64,000 bases of DNA from Sipunculus nudus (Eukaryota > Annelida > Sipuncula > Golfingiida > Sipunculidae), in assembly GCA_026874595.1 (NCBI GenBank), contig CM049317.1, positions 60,486,618 to 60,550,617 on the forward strand. The letters are read 5' to 3'. Position 1 is the stretch's first letter. Each line of letters opens with the position of its first letter. The translations under genes and the position numbers were made by a program. Positions 35,428 to 48,371 of the stretch are shown piece by piece. A model generated the notes under the pieces. The model saw only the letters and a list, made by a program, of their open reading frames with translations, had not been told where the DNA came from and did no database searches.

Positions 35428-35484
35428 CCAATGTTAATCATATTTCAAATAGTTATAATATTGTAATTGAAAATAAGTTTTTGT
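34578..35484. other. AT-rich DNA with a long (TA)n tract
   Basis: No gene. A (TA)n run of about 80 bp occupies 35340-35422 with a single interruption. The 103-codon plus-strand frame over it is an artefact. Confidence 0.6.
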
Positions 35485-35500
35485 AATTCAAAGCAAGGTT
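35485..35500. repeat. LINE target-site duplication, left copy
   Basis: aattcaaagcaaggtt, identical to 42109-42124, directly adjoining the T-run that is the element's poly-A tail on the minus strand. Confidence 0.9.
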
Positions 35501-36088
35501 TTTTTTTTTTTCTACTTCTATGATGTCTCAGATTTATACTTCTCCTTTAATTTCGAAAAATAGGTTTCATCATTTACATCATAGACTATTATGAAACTTA
35601 CAACAATAAATTACAAACCAAATAACAGTGTAATACAAGTACAATTCCATGTTTTACATGCGAGTACCATATAAATCTGTCAAGGTTCATTTAGTTTTAG
35701 AATTTTCATGACTTTAAGATATTACAAAAACTCAAATTTCCAGTATACAATTTTTGTATCCTGTAGGTACATTGTTACATATACAAATATATATTTATAT
35801 AAAACTTTCTGATTCCCAGTTCATGTATTTACGTAAAAATGTTTGCCACTGAACATTCAATTATTTCAATCATCATTATTTTCAAAAATTTACAAGTTTG
35901 TCTCGCAGAACATCACAAATCAAAATGTGAAATCAATACAAACACTGACGTTTCCTATTATGTTTACATTTCATACTATATTCACATAAAATTGAATCAA
36001 ATATCATATATTATATACACACTCATGAAGCCGAAAGGGTCACCGCCTGGCTGTATATAGCAAAATGATAGTAGTTGAATACTATACA

Positions 36089-39000
36089 TCACTTCTTGTT
36101 TAGTATAGTATGAGGAATTGGTTTCCATTTTATTTCGTGTATAGTAGTTTTGTGCCTTTTTTCCGCCACTTTGCGTTCAAGATATTCAAATCTTGTCAGT
36201 TTTGTCACATACTGATCCAATGAAAGAAGTGCCAGATTATTCCTATTACTAAAGACCATGATCTTGTAGACCAATATCAACATATTTACAAGCGCAGCAT
36301 GTTCGGATTTTTCTGCTCCAGTGTATAAAAGTTGACGACCGAGGCTTGGCATCTCTAATCCAAAGTTCTTAGCCCAAGACTTAATTTGCAAGTAAAAGTT
36401 TTTGGAAATGTGACATTCACAGAATAAATGATAAATAGATTCATTTTCAGTGAAACAATAAGAACATCTGTTTGTGTCTGTTATCCTCCATCTAAATAGA
36501 TTTTCTTTAACAGAAAGGATGTTATGCAGAATTCTAAACTGGAATTGCCTTAGATACATGTCTAGAGTGGTCTTATAAACGTAATTAATTGCTCGTTTCA
36601 AGTTAAAGTCTTTATACAGGTTTGGTAACTTTATTTTGAAGATTGGTTCAGAAGTTTTACATGATATTATTTTGTTGTAGACACTTCTGAATATGAGTTT
36701 GTCCAACTCTAGAACAACGTCATTGTAGGATATAAATACATTATTTAATACAGAAGCACTATTAACCTCAAAATATCTGTTAAAATCATTATCCTGAAAC
36801 CATTTTTGTGGAATAGCCCTTTGCAGAGCTATCCAGTGGATATAGTATTTTTTGTAAGCATAACTGTTTTTTGCTACAACTTCATCAAATTTTTTTTTTC
36901 ACCTCTGTCATTGTACAAATCACGAACATATTTTATACCAAGAATATCAAGAAAATAATTCTGATTTACCTCCTACCTTGATGTATCTATTAACCCATAG
37001 ATGTTGTGTCAAGACTGTTTCTTTACTTAATGGTTCCCCGGAAGTAACAGAGTGCCATACATCAAGGCAACGTAAATAAAAAGATGAAATTCCTATTTTT
37101 AAAATTTCAGGATCCAAGTTACCTCTGATATTTTTCATTCCACCAACGCGTTTTAAATAAAGATTAGGTATTATTGCATTCTTTCTCGTGTCACCTGTGA
37201 TGATTTTCTTCATCCACATAAATCTTTGAGTTTCTATTATAGTATTAATATCAGGCAACCTCAAGCCTCCGTTCTCATAGTTATTGATAAGGACATTATA
37301 TTTTATTTTCGGTTTCCTTCCATGCCATATGAAATCAACCATGACATTTTTTACAGTCTTAACGAATTCTCTGGGTGGTTCCAGAATGTTTGTTACGTAT
37401 ATTATTTTTGAAATGCCTAAGGATTTTAAGATCACATTTTTTACCAAATATGGTTAAAGGCCTCTGTCTCCATACATTTATAAGTATCCTTAACTGTTCC
37501 AAAATTTTAGTAAAATTTAAGACATGGGAAAGTTTTTTATCATGTGTATGCCATATCCCTAATATTTTTAGTGCTTCGGTATTAAGGTCTATCCATTTAA
37601 AACGTTCCATTTTATCATACACAGGTTGCTTCGTTATCCATGCTGCTTCACATTTTTCATAATTTATCTTAATAGACGAAAGCTGCGCAAATTTATCCAA
37701 CACTGAGCATAATGCAACCATTGAGTCTATGTCTTTCAGAAAAAAATGTGGTATCGTCTGCATACATACACTGTTTAATTTCAAAGCCGTTAATATTAAT
37801 CCCTTTGATAGACACAGATTTACGTACCATTATTGCTAGAATTTCAATTGCCATGACAAACAAATATGGCGCCAGGGGCTCTCTTTGTCTGGTACCTTTT
37901 GCTACTCTGACATATCCTGTAGTGTAACCGTTATTTATAATACAGCTTTGGATATCGTTATGAAGAAGTTGTACCCATTTAATAAAATCTGTCTGGAAGC
38001 CAAACTTTTCCAAAACACTGAACATATAGTTATGATCTATGGAGTCGAAAGCAGCAGCAAAATCAACGGCAAACAAGATATTAGGTTTATTTTCTTTGAT
38101 ACAGTTATCTAAAATATCACAAATTAAGCGGTTCGTTTCACAAATGTTTCTCCCGGGAACAAAGGCCGTTTGGTCCTCATTAATAAGATTAGGAAGAACA
38201 GCTTTTACGCGCCCTGCTAAAATTTTACTCAATATCTTATAATCGACATTTAACAAACTAATTGGTCGCCATGATGAGATTAAACGATTATCTTTACCTG
38301 GTTTTTCTATCAAAGTAACCACTGCTTGCCTTTGACTTGTAGTTAGCGTACCCTCCTCAAAACATCTGTTTAAACAATTAACGAGATCCTTCCCGACGAG
38401 ATCAAAAAATTTTATATAGAATTCTTTTGGCAATCCATCATTCCCGGGAGTTTTATTATTTTTCATTTGTTTCAATGTTGATAGGACTTCTTTTTCTGAG
38501 ATCATTCCAGCACAACTAGCTGCTTGCATATCTGATAGGACTGGAGTATTATACTCTGACAGAAGTTGTGTACACTCTTGTTTTGAAAAGGTACCAGTAC
38601 AGGTGTACTTTTCTTCATAAAATCTTTTCAGTTCTATCATAATTTTACGCTGATCTGTTATATCTTTCCCATTACACAATAATTTTCTTATGGTTGTTTT
38701 GCTTTTATTTTTTCTTTCCAAATTCATAAAGTACTTTGAATTACGCTCCCCTTCCTCAAACCATGTGATTCTAGACCTTATTATAGAGCCATCGACTATT
38801 TTCTCATAATGCTTATCTATATCTCGAGATATTTGATCGATCTCCGTTTGATTATTACTGTTATGCAAGTTGAATTTTACATCCTTTAAACTTTTCTCTA
38901 GGTTTTTCAGTATAAGCTTTTCACGTCTACATTTTCTTTTAGAATATGACATTGAATATTCTCTTATTTTAAACTTTAGATATTCCCACCATTTTGTTTC

Positions 39001-39862
39001 CCTATCTTTGTTTTCATAATGCTCTTTCCACTTTTTTTATGTTTTCTCGCATTGATGACACAAAATCTGGATCTTCCAGGAGGGACAAATTTAATTTCCA
39101 GAAAGACGGGCCATGTTTACAACCACTTGGTGATTTGAAGTCACATTTCACTGCCGAGTGATCTGTTAAAATTGCTGGAATTATATTAACCTGTATGACC
39201 TGATTATTCAAATTACTGGAGATTAGAATATAATCAAGCCTTCTATTTATAGTATGTTTTTTACTACTCCAAGTGAAATTCGAATAAGAGGGATTCCTTA
39301 ATCTCCATATATCAATTAATCCATATGTTTGTATGAAGCCTTGAACACTCTCAATGGACTTCAACTTTGGCTGGTAATTCCCACCCTGCGTATCAATTTT
39401 ATCAAAACATAAATTAAAATCACCGCACCAGATTATATTAGTATGTGGCTCCAACTCAATAAGCTTTAGTTTTTCGGCCATTTCATGAAAATAGCGTACT
39501 TGTTCAGTTTCGGTGTTTGGAGCGTAAATATTAATAAACAAAAAAGATTGTCCTTGAAAATTTGCTCTTAGATAAACAGTGCGCCCTTCGTTGTCTGTAT
39601 GGAAGCTTATCTCAGAAATATCAACTTGTTTACCAACTAATACAGCTACACCCCTCGATTGGTTTGACCCATGTGAATAAAAGTGTAGCCCCTGCCAATC
39701 TTTCCTCCAAATATCTTCATCGCTTTTTAAACTATGCACCTCTTGTAAAAATATCAAACTCCGATTTCCACCATGATCAAGCAACCAATGAAAAATCTTT
39801 CTCCTTTTTCTGTACCCACGAAGACCTCTCACATTTAGGGTAATGACTGAAAAACCAGTCAT
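36089..39862 (-). pseudogene. LINE ORF2: AP endonuclease plus reverse transcriptase
   Basis: About 1,250 codons from ATG at 39862 to the stop at 36089. The endonuclease (39862-39014) shows ITLNVRGLRG, LQEVHS, WCGDFN, RRLDYIL and LTDHSA, the metal- and DNA-binding motifs of the APE family. The reverse transcriptase (38952-37693 onward) has WRPISLLNVDYKILSKIL, FVPGRNI, VDFAAAFDSIDH and the catalytic YADD. Its RQREPLAPYLF differs from the usual RQGDPLSPYLF. The C-terminal part (36706-36089) has a Cys/His cluster CSYC..H.FCECH of the zf-RVT type. Frame breaks lie near 39035, 37743, 37440, 36965 and 36892. All but the fourth fall in runs of A or T. No isolated nonsense codon was seen inside the reverse transcriptase. 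Confidence 0.92.
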
Positions 39863-40705
39863 GATATTATTATCTCTACTAAAGACTTAACTTTTAGCAC
39901 AATATTTTGCATTATAGTACTCACATGAAATTTCAATAGTGCAATTTCAAAAAAATCTACAAATTTATGTACCTGTGTGACACATTCTCTCAATTCGTAT
40001 AGTATAGATATATTAGTCATAATGCTAAATGAAATGTTCAAAAATAAATTGAACAAATTGAAGACGCTGGACATTGATCGAGATAGTGTGAAATTAGAAT
40101 TTGAATAAGCTTTAATAATTTAGACATTACTTTTTGAGGTAAAGATTAAGTTACCCCAAATACAAAATGAAATGAAGAAAATGAACAATTTGGTACACCT
40201 ATTGGTAGACTGGCTCCGGCATTCTACGAGTTTTCCTCCAGATATTTATTGGAGAGAACCTGAATAATACAGAAATAAAATTATTGCAAATATTGTTTGC
40301 CACCTATTATTTTTTTACTGCAGACACATCCATACAAGTAAATATTTACTTACTAACATATACACAAAATATACATATACATAAATGTGGATTATGGTGG
40401 ATTGAGCACATGTTCAGGTTACTGTTGAATATTATCGTGACTTAAAGCCATTATATTCACAGTATCAAAAATATAAAGCCTCAATCAATAACAAAAAAGT
40501 AGGCTTATTTGTAAGAGAGGACAAAATGCTGTTTAATAGTGCAGTGGAACCTATCTGAACGACCACCCGTCCAACAAAAAAAGGAAACGTTCACCAAGAC
40601 CAGTCATTGAGCGGGCCGAAAGCTCCCTCACCGGCCAAAGACCATAACTAAACGCGGAAGACTACCTCAGCCAAAAACACAGCTGGTACCCCACACAGGC
40701 CTCAC

Positions 40706-40708
<3 letters not shown>

Positions 40709-40788
<80 letters not shown>
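40709..40788. repeat. (TA)40 microsatellite inside the LINE
   Basis: A pure TA tract in the ORF1-ORF2 spacer. Flanking 'catacacacatatatac' sequence suggests growth from a TA/CA seed within the element. Confidence 0.97.
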
Positions 40789-40790
<2 letters not shown>

Positions 40791-40850
40791 ATATACATAC
40801 ACACATATATACACACATATATGTACATATCCATATAAACACAAATACAC

Positions 40851-41805
40851 TCATATATTTGGGTGCATACCACATGCAATTTCAATATTTTGATGTGGCA
40901 GAAGCAACTGGAGTAGATTACAGCTGCGGACCACCACCGACAGTTTCACAGTAACTACGGGGGGATTTTGGATAAGTTGCTCGCACCAGGCTTGCAGTTT
41001 TCTGGTGCTCTCAAAGCGATTTGTCTTCCCTGCCCGATCTCTTACAAACACAACACCGTCTATGGTCCAGCAATCGTTAATCAGATTGTCCCTTTTTATT
41101 TGTAAAGCGGATTTAAGCATGGCCAAACGTGTTCGCGTTAAATCCTCATTTACAAAAACACCTTTTGCTCTCTCACCTGCTAGTTTAAGTTTGGATTTAT
41201 TTTTCATGACTGATTCCTTTGTCTTGTGTGACAAGAATTTAACAAGGATTTGTCTAGGCTTTCCTTGCGGCTCTGGACGTCCCACTCTGTGAGAACGTTC
41301 AATATCATGTTCGCTCATGTTAAGTCCCATTAAATCATTAGCCATTTTCACTACCATACTGTCTGTTTTCTCCTCTCTGTTCTGGCCATGTATTTATTAT
41401 GCGAACTGAGTTCCTTCTAGAATATTGTTGTTGTGTGTCCAGCTCTTCTTTCATGTCAGAAACAGTGTCTTCCGATTGAACAATCCGCTCATTGAGTTCA
41501 TTAATTTTCTGCTCGTACACTTTTAGTTGTTGTTGTACTGAAGCATCGATGATACTTTTTAAAACACTCTGTACTGACTCAGTAGTTAATGCCTTTTTAA
41601 AAAACAGTGTAAATTTGTCCGAGTCTTCAATGAGAACAGGGGCATTATCATCTCTGAAGTCCAGGCTGGCCAGTGGATAGTCATCAGAAGAGTCGAAGGT
41701 CGATCTATTCATATTGGTACGTTTTGTGTTTTGGCATTTAATGGATAAATTTTCTGAAGAGTCACTAAGTCCCCTTTTCTTATCACTTTTTGGTTTTGAA
41801 GACAT
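40851..41805 (-). pseudogene. LINE ORF1, coiled-coil RNA-binding protein
   Basis: It starts at ATG 41805 (MSSKPKSDKKRGLSDSSENL) and spans about 318 codons in two frames. The N-terminal part is acidic and serine-rich. A heptad-like coiled coil follows (QLKVYEQKINELNERIVQSE), then RRNSVRII, the start of the RRM of L1-type ORF1 proteins. The frame shifts near 41380 and then resumes with ANDLMGLNMSEHDIERSHRV and the C-terminal domain (RQILVKFLSHKTKESVM). In L1 elements this protein trimerises and coats the RNA. One indel separates it from an intact ORF. Confidence 0.85.
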
Positions 41806-42108
41806 TACTCCATACAATAAGAATTGTGTGAGGTATGGTAACCAGGGTTTGTTTACATTAAGGATCCTTGAACCCTCTTGTTGTCAAGGAAAGACTTACT
41901 GATCGGAGTTTATGGCTTAAATTTATGGTGAAATACTTAAAATATTTTGTACAAACTGACACAGGTTAACTTTTGTTCCTTACTGCGTTGTTTTAAACCA
42001 CGCAAGGTAATCTTAGTGAATGTATTTAATCACAATTGATAATATTTACCGGAGCCAGTCCTACCTGCGTGCTACTCGATCAGCGCCATCTACCCGAATC
42101 TACCCGAA

Positions 42109-42124
42109 AATTCAAAGCAAGGTT
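42109..42124. repeat. LINE target-site duplication, right copy
   Basis: aattcaaagcaaggtt, a perfect match to 35485-35500, marking the 5' end of the minus-strand LINE. Confidence 0.9.
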
Positions 42125-42584
42125 GAGATATAACATTTTTTAGTAAATGGATCCAAAGTCTTTAATTCTATTCATTAATATATTTCATTTGCAATATTAT
42201 AATATTATTCTCTGAAAAGTGGAGGGGGGGATGATTACATTGGCCATCCCCCCCCCCTTGCCAAAAAGTGGGGGGGGGGGGGGGGTATATACCCCCCATC
42301 TCTCCCCTATATTGACGCCCCTGATTATTTCATGGACTTCATGAATTTGTTCATTTCTCCAGGTTTTAATTTTTGTTTATTAAAACATGTGTATATTACA
42401 GTAGCCTTGCTCACATTAAAAATAAAAACTCTTATTGATGAACATTTTCAAATATTTAAACATTTTCTCAGCATAACATGCACAGCAAATTCATAGGTGC
42501 GCTAGAAAGCTCCTGTGATAATAAACAAGTTATTCAATCTAAAAAGGCGTCACTCTTTCTCTTTATCTATACATTTTGACTACA

Positions 42585-42623
<39 letters not shown>

Positions 42624-44545
42624 ATGTATATGAAGGTTATACGAGAGAAACTATTGCTCAATTTTCAACACATTTTTTCCCCTAAGCTATCATATCATAC
42701 ATTTTATAAATGCGAGATGCATATAACTGGAAAATTATTGACGATATATAAAAAAAACGAAAGCTTAATGAGAGAATATTCTCTTCCCCCAAATATGCAT
42801 CACCACAAAATAGATGGAGACTAACGGTATTCTATAGAATTCATGAACCTCCTCGTATCTGGTGAGGGTGGATACGTCCCACGAGCTATCTCCCTGAAGA
42901 AAAAAGAGCACGAGTTTACCCGAGGTTGAGTATATACATGTATGTTAACATGTAGCTCACCGTATACACAGGAAACACCTACAATAATTTATCGGACACA
43001 TTTATCATGTGCGCAATAAATTAAGTGAAGGCATTTGTAGCAGTTCAAAGTCTGGCAAACTTTGTATATTTTGTACTCTATGTACCTGAATTTTTATATA
43101 TCTGCCTGGATTTTTTTTTCAAAGCCGGCTGCACAATGCACATGCAGGGCTAATGTAACGAGAGAGCTGTAACAGAGATAGAAAGAAAAACGTACAAAAA
43201 AGGGACACGGGAAGAGAGCAAAATCGTTTATACGTTATAAAGTCATAATACGTCAATACGTTTACACATTTATAGGCCTACGTTATGATATGTTACACAC
43301 GTGTTCATGTGTACATGCATGTGTGAGTTCTATAAATATGTACATTGCTCAAACGGCTATTCGTTGGTTTATTATATCCAAGAAACCAATATAATGAAGC
43401 CGTCAATTTCTACTTTATATGTACATATATATATATATAGACCTTTGTATCGTGAAAACGGGCTTTATAATTTGTTTTCTTGTATAATAATTCTAAAAAA
43501 TAACGATCCGAGCAACTATATCATACAGGTCTGTGATAATCAGCATGCATGACCCACCCACGCGCCGGTCTATAATACCGAGTATGTATTTATGGAAAGT
43601 GACTTCATGACCGCCATGAGAATTATTAAATAAGGCTATGTAAATAAAATCAGGTGATCTGTGCCGTGGTTGATCATACCATGTCCACGCGCGTTCCTGT
43701 CCGACCGGTCCACGTCGCCAGTTCATTGAATTCTGGTGAAATCTTAAGAGCCACGTTTGAACTACCCTAGCTGTTGTATAAATTAACGAAACACATTGTA
43801 CTGTATACATGCCGTGACATACGACTTACATGGAAACACATGCACGTAGCACGCCTGAAACAAACCTTGTGTGAATTATATAGTGTTTTTTAACATTACT
43901 GATATCGGTATTTCCACAAATCATAAACGTTAGAGCTAGAAACATCTCATCTGGATTGAAAAATAATGAAAAGAAAAACACATCTGAATACCGAGAATCT
44001 TAAAGGTAATGTGAGCCAATGAATCATTAAACAAGGCCTGCATGATTCTAACACATCCCTATCATTACGCATTTATCTTTGAATAGGCTGAACAAGTGAG
44101 CAGAACAACCTTGTATAATTGAGTAAGATTTCAGGAGCCAATATCTGTAGTTTTCGGAAATTTGTAATTTGGTTTATATTTAGATATTATTATCAAATGA
44201 AAACGTCAATATTTCCTAAAATTTAATCATTTTTAGCATGGCACGGCGGCGGCGTCAGTGCGACTTCCTTCCAAAATTTTCCAAAAGCTTCATAATTTCT
44301 TGACTGATTTTGATTCACTTTATTTTATCGGTTGGAGATTGTGCGGCATTTTGAACTCAATAATAAATGTGAAATTCATTAAACAAGCTAAGATATCAAG
44401 TTTGATAAATAAATTATTAATTTCATGACCGACTTTGATTCTGTTTATTTAATCTGTTTATCATAATAACAGAAAAGCCTCTCCTTTTTTTATTTTGATT
44501 CTGGGTGGATCTAACGTACAAAACAACATTTCCATATTTTGCTCC

Positions 44546-44602
<57 letters not shown>

Positions 44603-45103
44603 TATAGTTCTCTTTCCCGTAGGCGGAAGGACCACTTTCGTTTTCTGTCTGCTATCCGCCTGTGTCGCCCCCTCTATTACCACACATCTCAAAACACCTG
44701 CAGCTATCATCACTAATTTTGGAGATCATATTGATCATATATGCCTGGTGAGTGTATCCTGCAGTTGCCCCTGCCTGTGTACCCTGCAGTTGCTCCTGCC
44801 TGCTTTCATTCACTTTCTGTACAGCAAAATTATTTTTTTCATGTTCCCCAGTTAAGAAATTTTTAACACCTCAGGTCTCACATCATGGAGAATTTAATTT
44901 AATGAAGATAAGTCTTCAAAACACATCCTCCAAATATTCTGATTATCATGAATGTTTGTTATTAAAATGATTTCCCATGTATTTTAAACAGCTATGATCA
45001 CCAAATTATGCAGACATGTTGATCAAGGGCATTGGTATGCATTTATAAACTGCATGTGGCACCGCCTGAGACGATAAACTTTTCTGGATGCAACAGCCGA
45101 ATA

Positions 45104-45154
<51 letters not shown>

Positions 45155-46235
45155 AATATTGCATATATTTTATGTTGCCGGGGCGCCTGGATACACTCGG
45201 CCATCTACACCTGGATTTGTTAGATTTCTACCCATGAAAGGTTTGAGGGAACTTGAATTTTAATGATTTTTAATATGTATTATTATTTAACTTAAGCTAA
45301 TGTGTGTCTCAGTATCTTTTTCCTTGATGTTACAACATTCAAGGTCGGATCCAGGGTTTGGAAAGAAGAGGGTCCAGTTTATTAAGACCAATAAGTGGGG
45401 GGGGGGGGGGTCGCGGACCCCCAAATTGGTTTTAAAACCCTAAAGAGCTTGTTGCCATACCCCCTGGACCACCACCCCTTTAAAATCAAATCTCATGACA
45501 TCTGACAGCCCTTATTATTTCATCTGCAACAGAATATCAGACGAGTAGTTTACGGTATAGGACCTTCACATAAACACACTTACACTTGATCATGAAAGAG
45601 TTTGACCGCCAGATTAAGTATATATATGGTCACGCCACACGTATCCTGTTTCTGGACAACGTACCCTGGTTACTAGGCCCCACCAAGGTACACTACCAGG
45701 GTCTGACATTCCACTATATACCAAATGTATATATGACTGACAGGTGTGTGCTATATAGACTTACGACACATCATATCGCCATGTCTGTCGATCCAACCGA
45801 TAAAATGATACCACATATATAAGGTATACACGTAAAGGTTGCACTAAGGTGACCCAAAGATCAAGGGCTGGGTGTAAAGCTCAACAGGTATATTTGATGA
45901 GTGTAATTGGACACGGAAAATTATATATGTATTATATATGTATAATATATATATGCATGTGTATGTGTGTGTGTGTGAAATTATTTCTCCAGGGGTTATG
46001 TTTGGTATCTTATTCTGTTTGTTTGGCTAGTTTATATAGTACTTGTAATATTTTGTCCTAGTTTATAAAGTGCGTATATGTTCATGTGAAACTAATTACA
46101 ACTATAGAATGAATGCAGTTAATATGCGATTTCGTTTTTCTGACGAATCATGCATGGGCATGAATAAATTGAAGCATGGAATCTCTCCGGACGTAAGAAC
46201 AATCCAATTTTTGTTCGAGAAAAGCTTTCCAAGAT
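42125..46235. other. Repeat-rich DNA without recognised genes
   Basis: This includes poly-C and poly-G tracts with inverted symmetry at 42225-42310, (TA)n tracts at about 42588-42620, 44549-44607 and 45109-45153, and a G-rich run at 45399-45412. The minus-strand frame at 43493-43810 (105 codons) and the plus-strand frame at 45586-45822 have no recognisable domain or splice context. Confidence 0.45.
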
Positions 46236-46790
46236 ATACCAAATTTTAGACTGCATGGTACATTCAACCATTCCAGAGATATGTGTGATTTAAAAAAAAA
46301 AATAAATAAAAATAGAAGCACAGAATATTGTCATACAAAAAATGCTGTAGATGGTGGCACCAGTCTTTTATATTAGAAAAAAGGCAGTCCATGGTGAAGT
46401 GACATGTAACATTTCAGACCAATACGTCATACCACTGCCTAGATATGTGCATGGATGTATATATGAAAACGTGATTGTTGGTTGCGCGACGTGTCTTGTG
46501 TTTGAAAAAGCTCCCAAAGACGGATGGACCTGCCAAATTTCAGGCTGATGCAGCGAACCACTCCTGATATATATGTGAATCTAACCCACAGCAGACGCAC
46601 AAATGGACGCCACGTGAAAGATGTCATAGGTAGCGCCACCAATTTTTGGGGCAAGAAAAAGATATATAAAAAATATGGTCAAGCAACATTTCAGGCTGAT
46701 ACATAAAACCACTCCTGAGATATGAGAACAGACGTATAGATGGACACCACGCGAAAGATAAAGTAAGTGGTGACACAAGTCTTACTTAGC
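46236..46790. repeat. Decayed tandem repeat, ~150-bp period
   Basis: A block of the form 'aaatttcaggctgatgcagc' followed by 'aaccactcctga.atatgtg' recurs near 46240, 46410, 46540 and 46690. Between the blocks stands 'cacgtgaaagat' or variants. Copies are strongly diverged. The several 60-75-codon frames here come from the repeat. Confidence 0.7.
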
Positions 46791-48267
46791 CTTCAGGTCC
46801 CATGTGACGCCATAATGTAGCCAAGCTTCAGGAAAACAGTCTATGGGTTTAAGAGGAGTACTTTTGAAACGCACGCAGAGGTGGCTGAATCGGCGGCATT
46901 GGTGGAAATGGTTCAAAACATAGTGTATCCACTAACCTTGGGTTTGTATCCGCTCAAAATGCATAATTTATAATCAAGCGATTTCGGGATACTTCGTCAC
47001 TAAGACAATTAATAGTTTCTTAATATTTCCTTAACCTTTCTTTTATGAATGTCATATCGAGACAATTTATTATATATTTAAATTTTCTGATATATAATTG
47101 CATTTTTGAATCGTCATAATGTTAGCCTGCATCATAGTATGTTAATATAGTATGTAAATCGGAGATATAAATCAAATCTACGTTTAAGTGTTAAAAATTT
47201 TGTCACATTATACTTTTGCTTGAATAATGCAAAATAGATACTCCATAGTATGAGGCGATATTGAAGAAAATGTAGATATTCTGGATGGGAGGTTGCTTTT
47301 CTCCTCTTTGTTAGTAGGTCTAGGAGTGGGTGGGTGTCTGGGTGAGCTTTGCATGGGGTCCTTGTTTCTGGTGTATGTGTGTGAGTGTGTATTTGCGTGG
47401 GTGGGTGGGGAGGGAGAGGTTTCTGTTTTTATTAACTCGTTTTTAAAAACCCTATCAAATTTTAATTAAATGAATCAAATTTATATAAGTTTGAGATCGA
47501 ATGCTTTCATAACAACAGGGTGGAATTCAGGACAAAACTATAACAGGTTTAACCAGGCATGCCGCGTGCCAGGTCGTGATGCACCGTCAAGCTTGCTGAC
47601 ATTGTTTAATTTATATTTCTTTGTTAACAGTAGAACTTTTGTATAACGGTCACTAATGGGAATGGATAAATGTGACCTTAATACAAGAGTAGCCTTGTCA
47701 AAGAAGCTGACCGGGAGTGAGGGGAGGTTTTAAATTTAAAACAAACCCAAGTTTATTTATCACAATCATCAACATGTATTTACATACAAATAATGTGTCA
47801 GTAAAACACAAATATTTTGCTTAACCATTTATGTATGCAATGTATAATTGTATATGGTGTGGTATATAATATGTACGAATGCAATTGCGGAATATTTCTT
47901 AGCCTTAAGTTGTCATGGAACAAAGACTCTATAGATAGAAAAGTGTTTGTTTAGCAAAAATTCCTTAAGTTCGAAATGAGTAAATATTTAATTGTGAACC
48001 ACGATATCCCATGAAATTAAAAGTAACACAAATTCTTCATTCAAATTATATAAATCCACCAGGTAACCTTTTGAGATACTTAACTGACAGAAAGACAGAA
48101 AGACGTCCAAATAGACAAATAGACAAACGTTACTCATATGTAATCATACATTCAGATCTGAATCTAAATGAGCTCCGAACTACAGCACTGTGTCTATGCC
48201 TCAAGACCGACTTCTATGTAAAATGTTAATCCACTGGCATAATATCCTCTTTTTTGCGTTCGGACAG
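46791..48267. other. AT-rich DNA, nothing recognised
   Basis: A G/T-rich stretch with 'gtgggtgggtgt' and 'gtgtgtgagtgtgt' runs lies at 47315-47420. No exon signals. Confidence 0.4.
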
Positions 48268-48371
48268 ATCCGTGGAACTTCGGCCGGGTGCGTTCGAGAC
48301 GGGTTTTCACAGGGCGAGTCGACCTGGGCCGAGTGCACTGATTGTCTGAGTTGCATGAACCGATTTAACAG
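48268..48371 (+). CDS. Possible orphan cysteine-rich exon
   Basis: A GC-rich 104-nt island between 'ttttttgcgttcggacag' and 'aacag|gtgacg' is open in one frame. It reads IRGTSAGCVRDGFSQGESTW then AECTDCLSCMNRFN. The spacing C-x15-C-xx-C-xx-C with the Trp-Ala-Glu-Cys context resembles half of a TNF-receptor-type cysteine-rich module. I find no partner exon with a signal peptide or further cysteine modules nearby. It could be one exon of a long gene, a pseudo-exon, or chance. Confidence 0.3.

Larger units (their letters stand above)
35501..42108 (-). mobile_element. Full-length L1/Tx1-type LINE, 6.6 kb
   Basis: This non-LTR retrotransposon is bounded by a perfect 16-bp target-site duplication and ends in a poly-A tail (plus-strand T run, 35501-35511). 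In minus-strand order it has a 5' UTR (42108-41806, opening with a doubled 'cgggtagatt'-like motif) and ORF1. A spacer with a (TA)n tract (about 40709-40788) follows. Then come ORF2 (endonuclease, reverse transcriptase, C-terminal zinc-knuckle region) and a 3' UTR of about 590 nt. The complete length and identical TSDs point to a fairly young insertion. It is not open as assembled because of several frameshifts. Confidence 0.93.

Noticed and set aside
35155-35466. 103-codon frame rich in Tyr-Ile
   Set aside because: It is mostly translated (TA)n. The same applies to the Tyr-Ile frames near 29.3, 40.7, 42.6, 44.5, 45.1, 49.3, 55.5 and 60.1 kb.
43493-43810. 105-codon minus-strand frame
   Set aside because: No recognisable family, no splice or promoter context, and overlap with repeat-like sequence. 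Chance is the simpler explanation.
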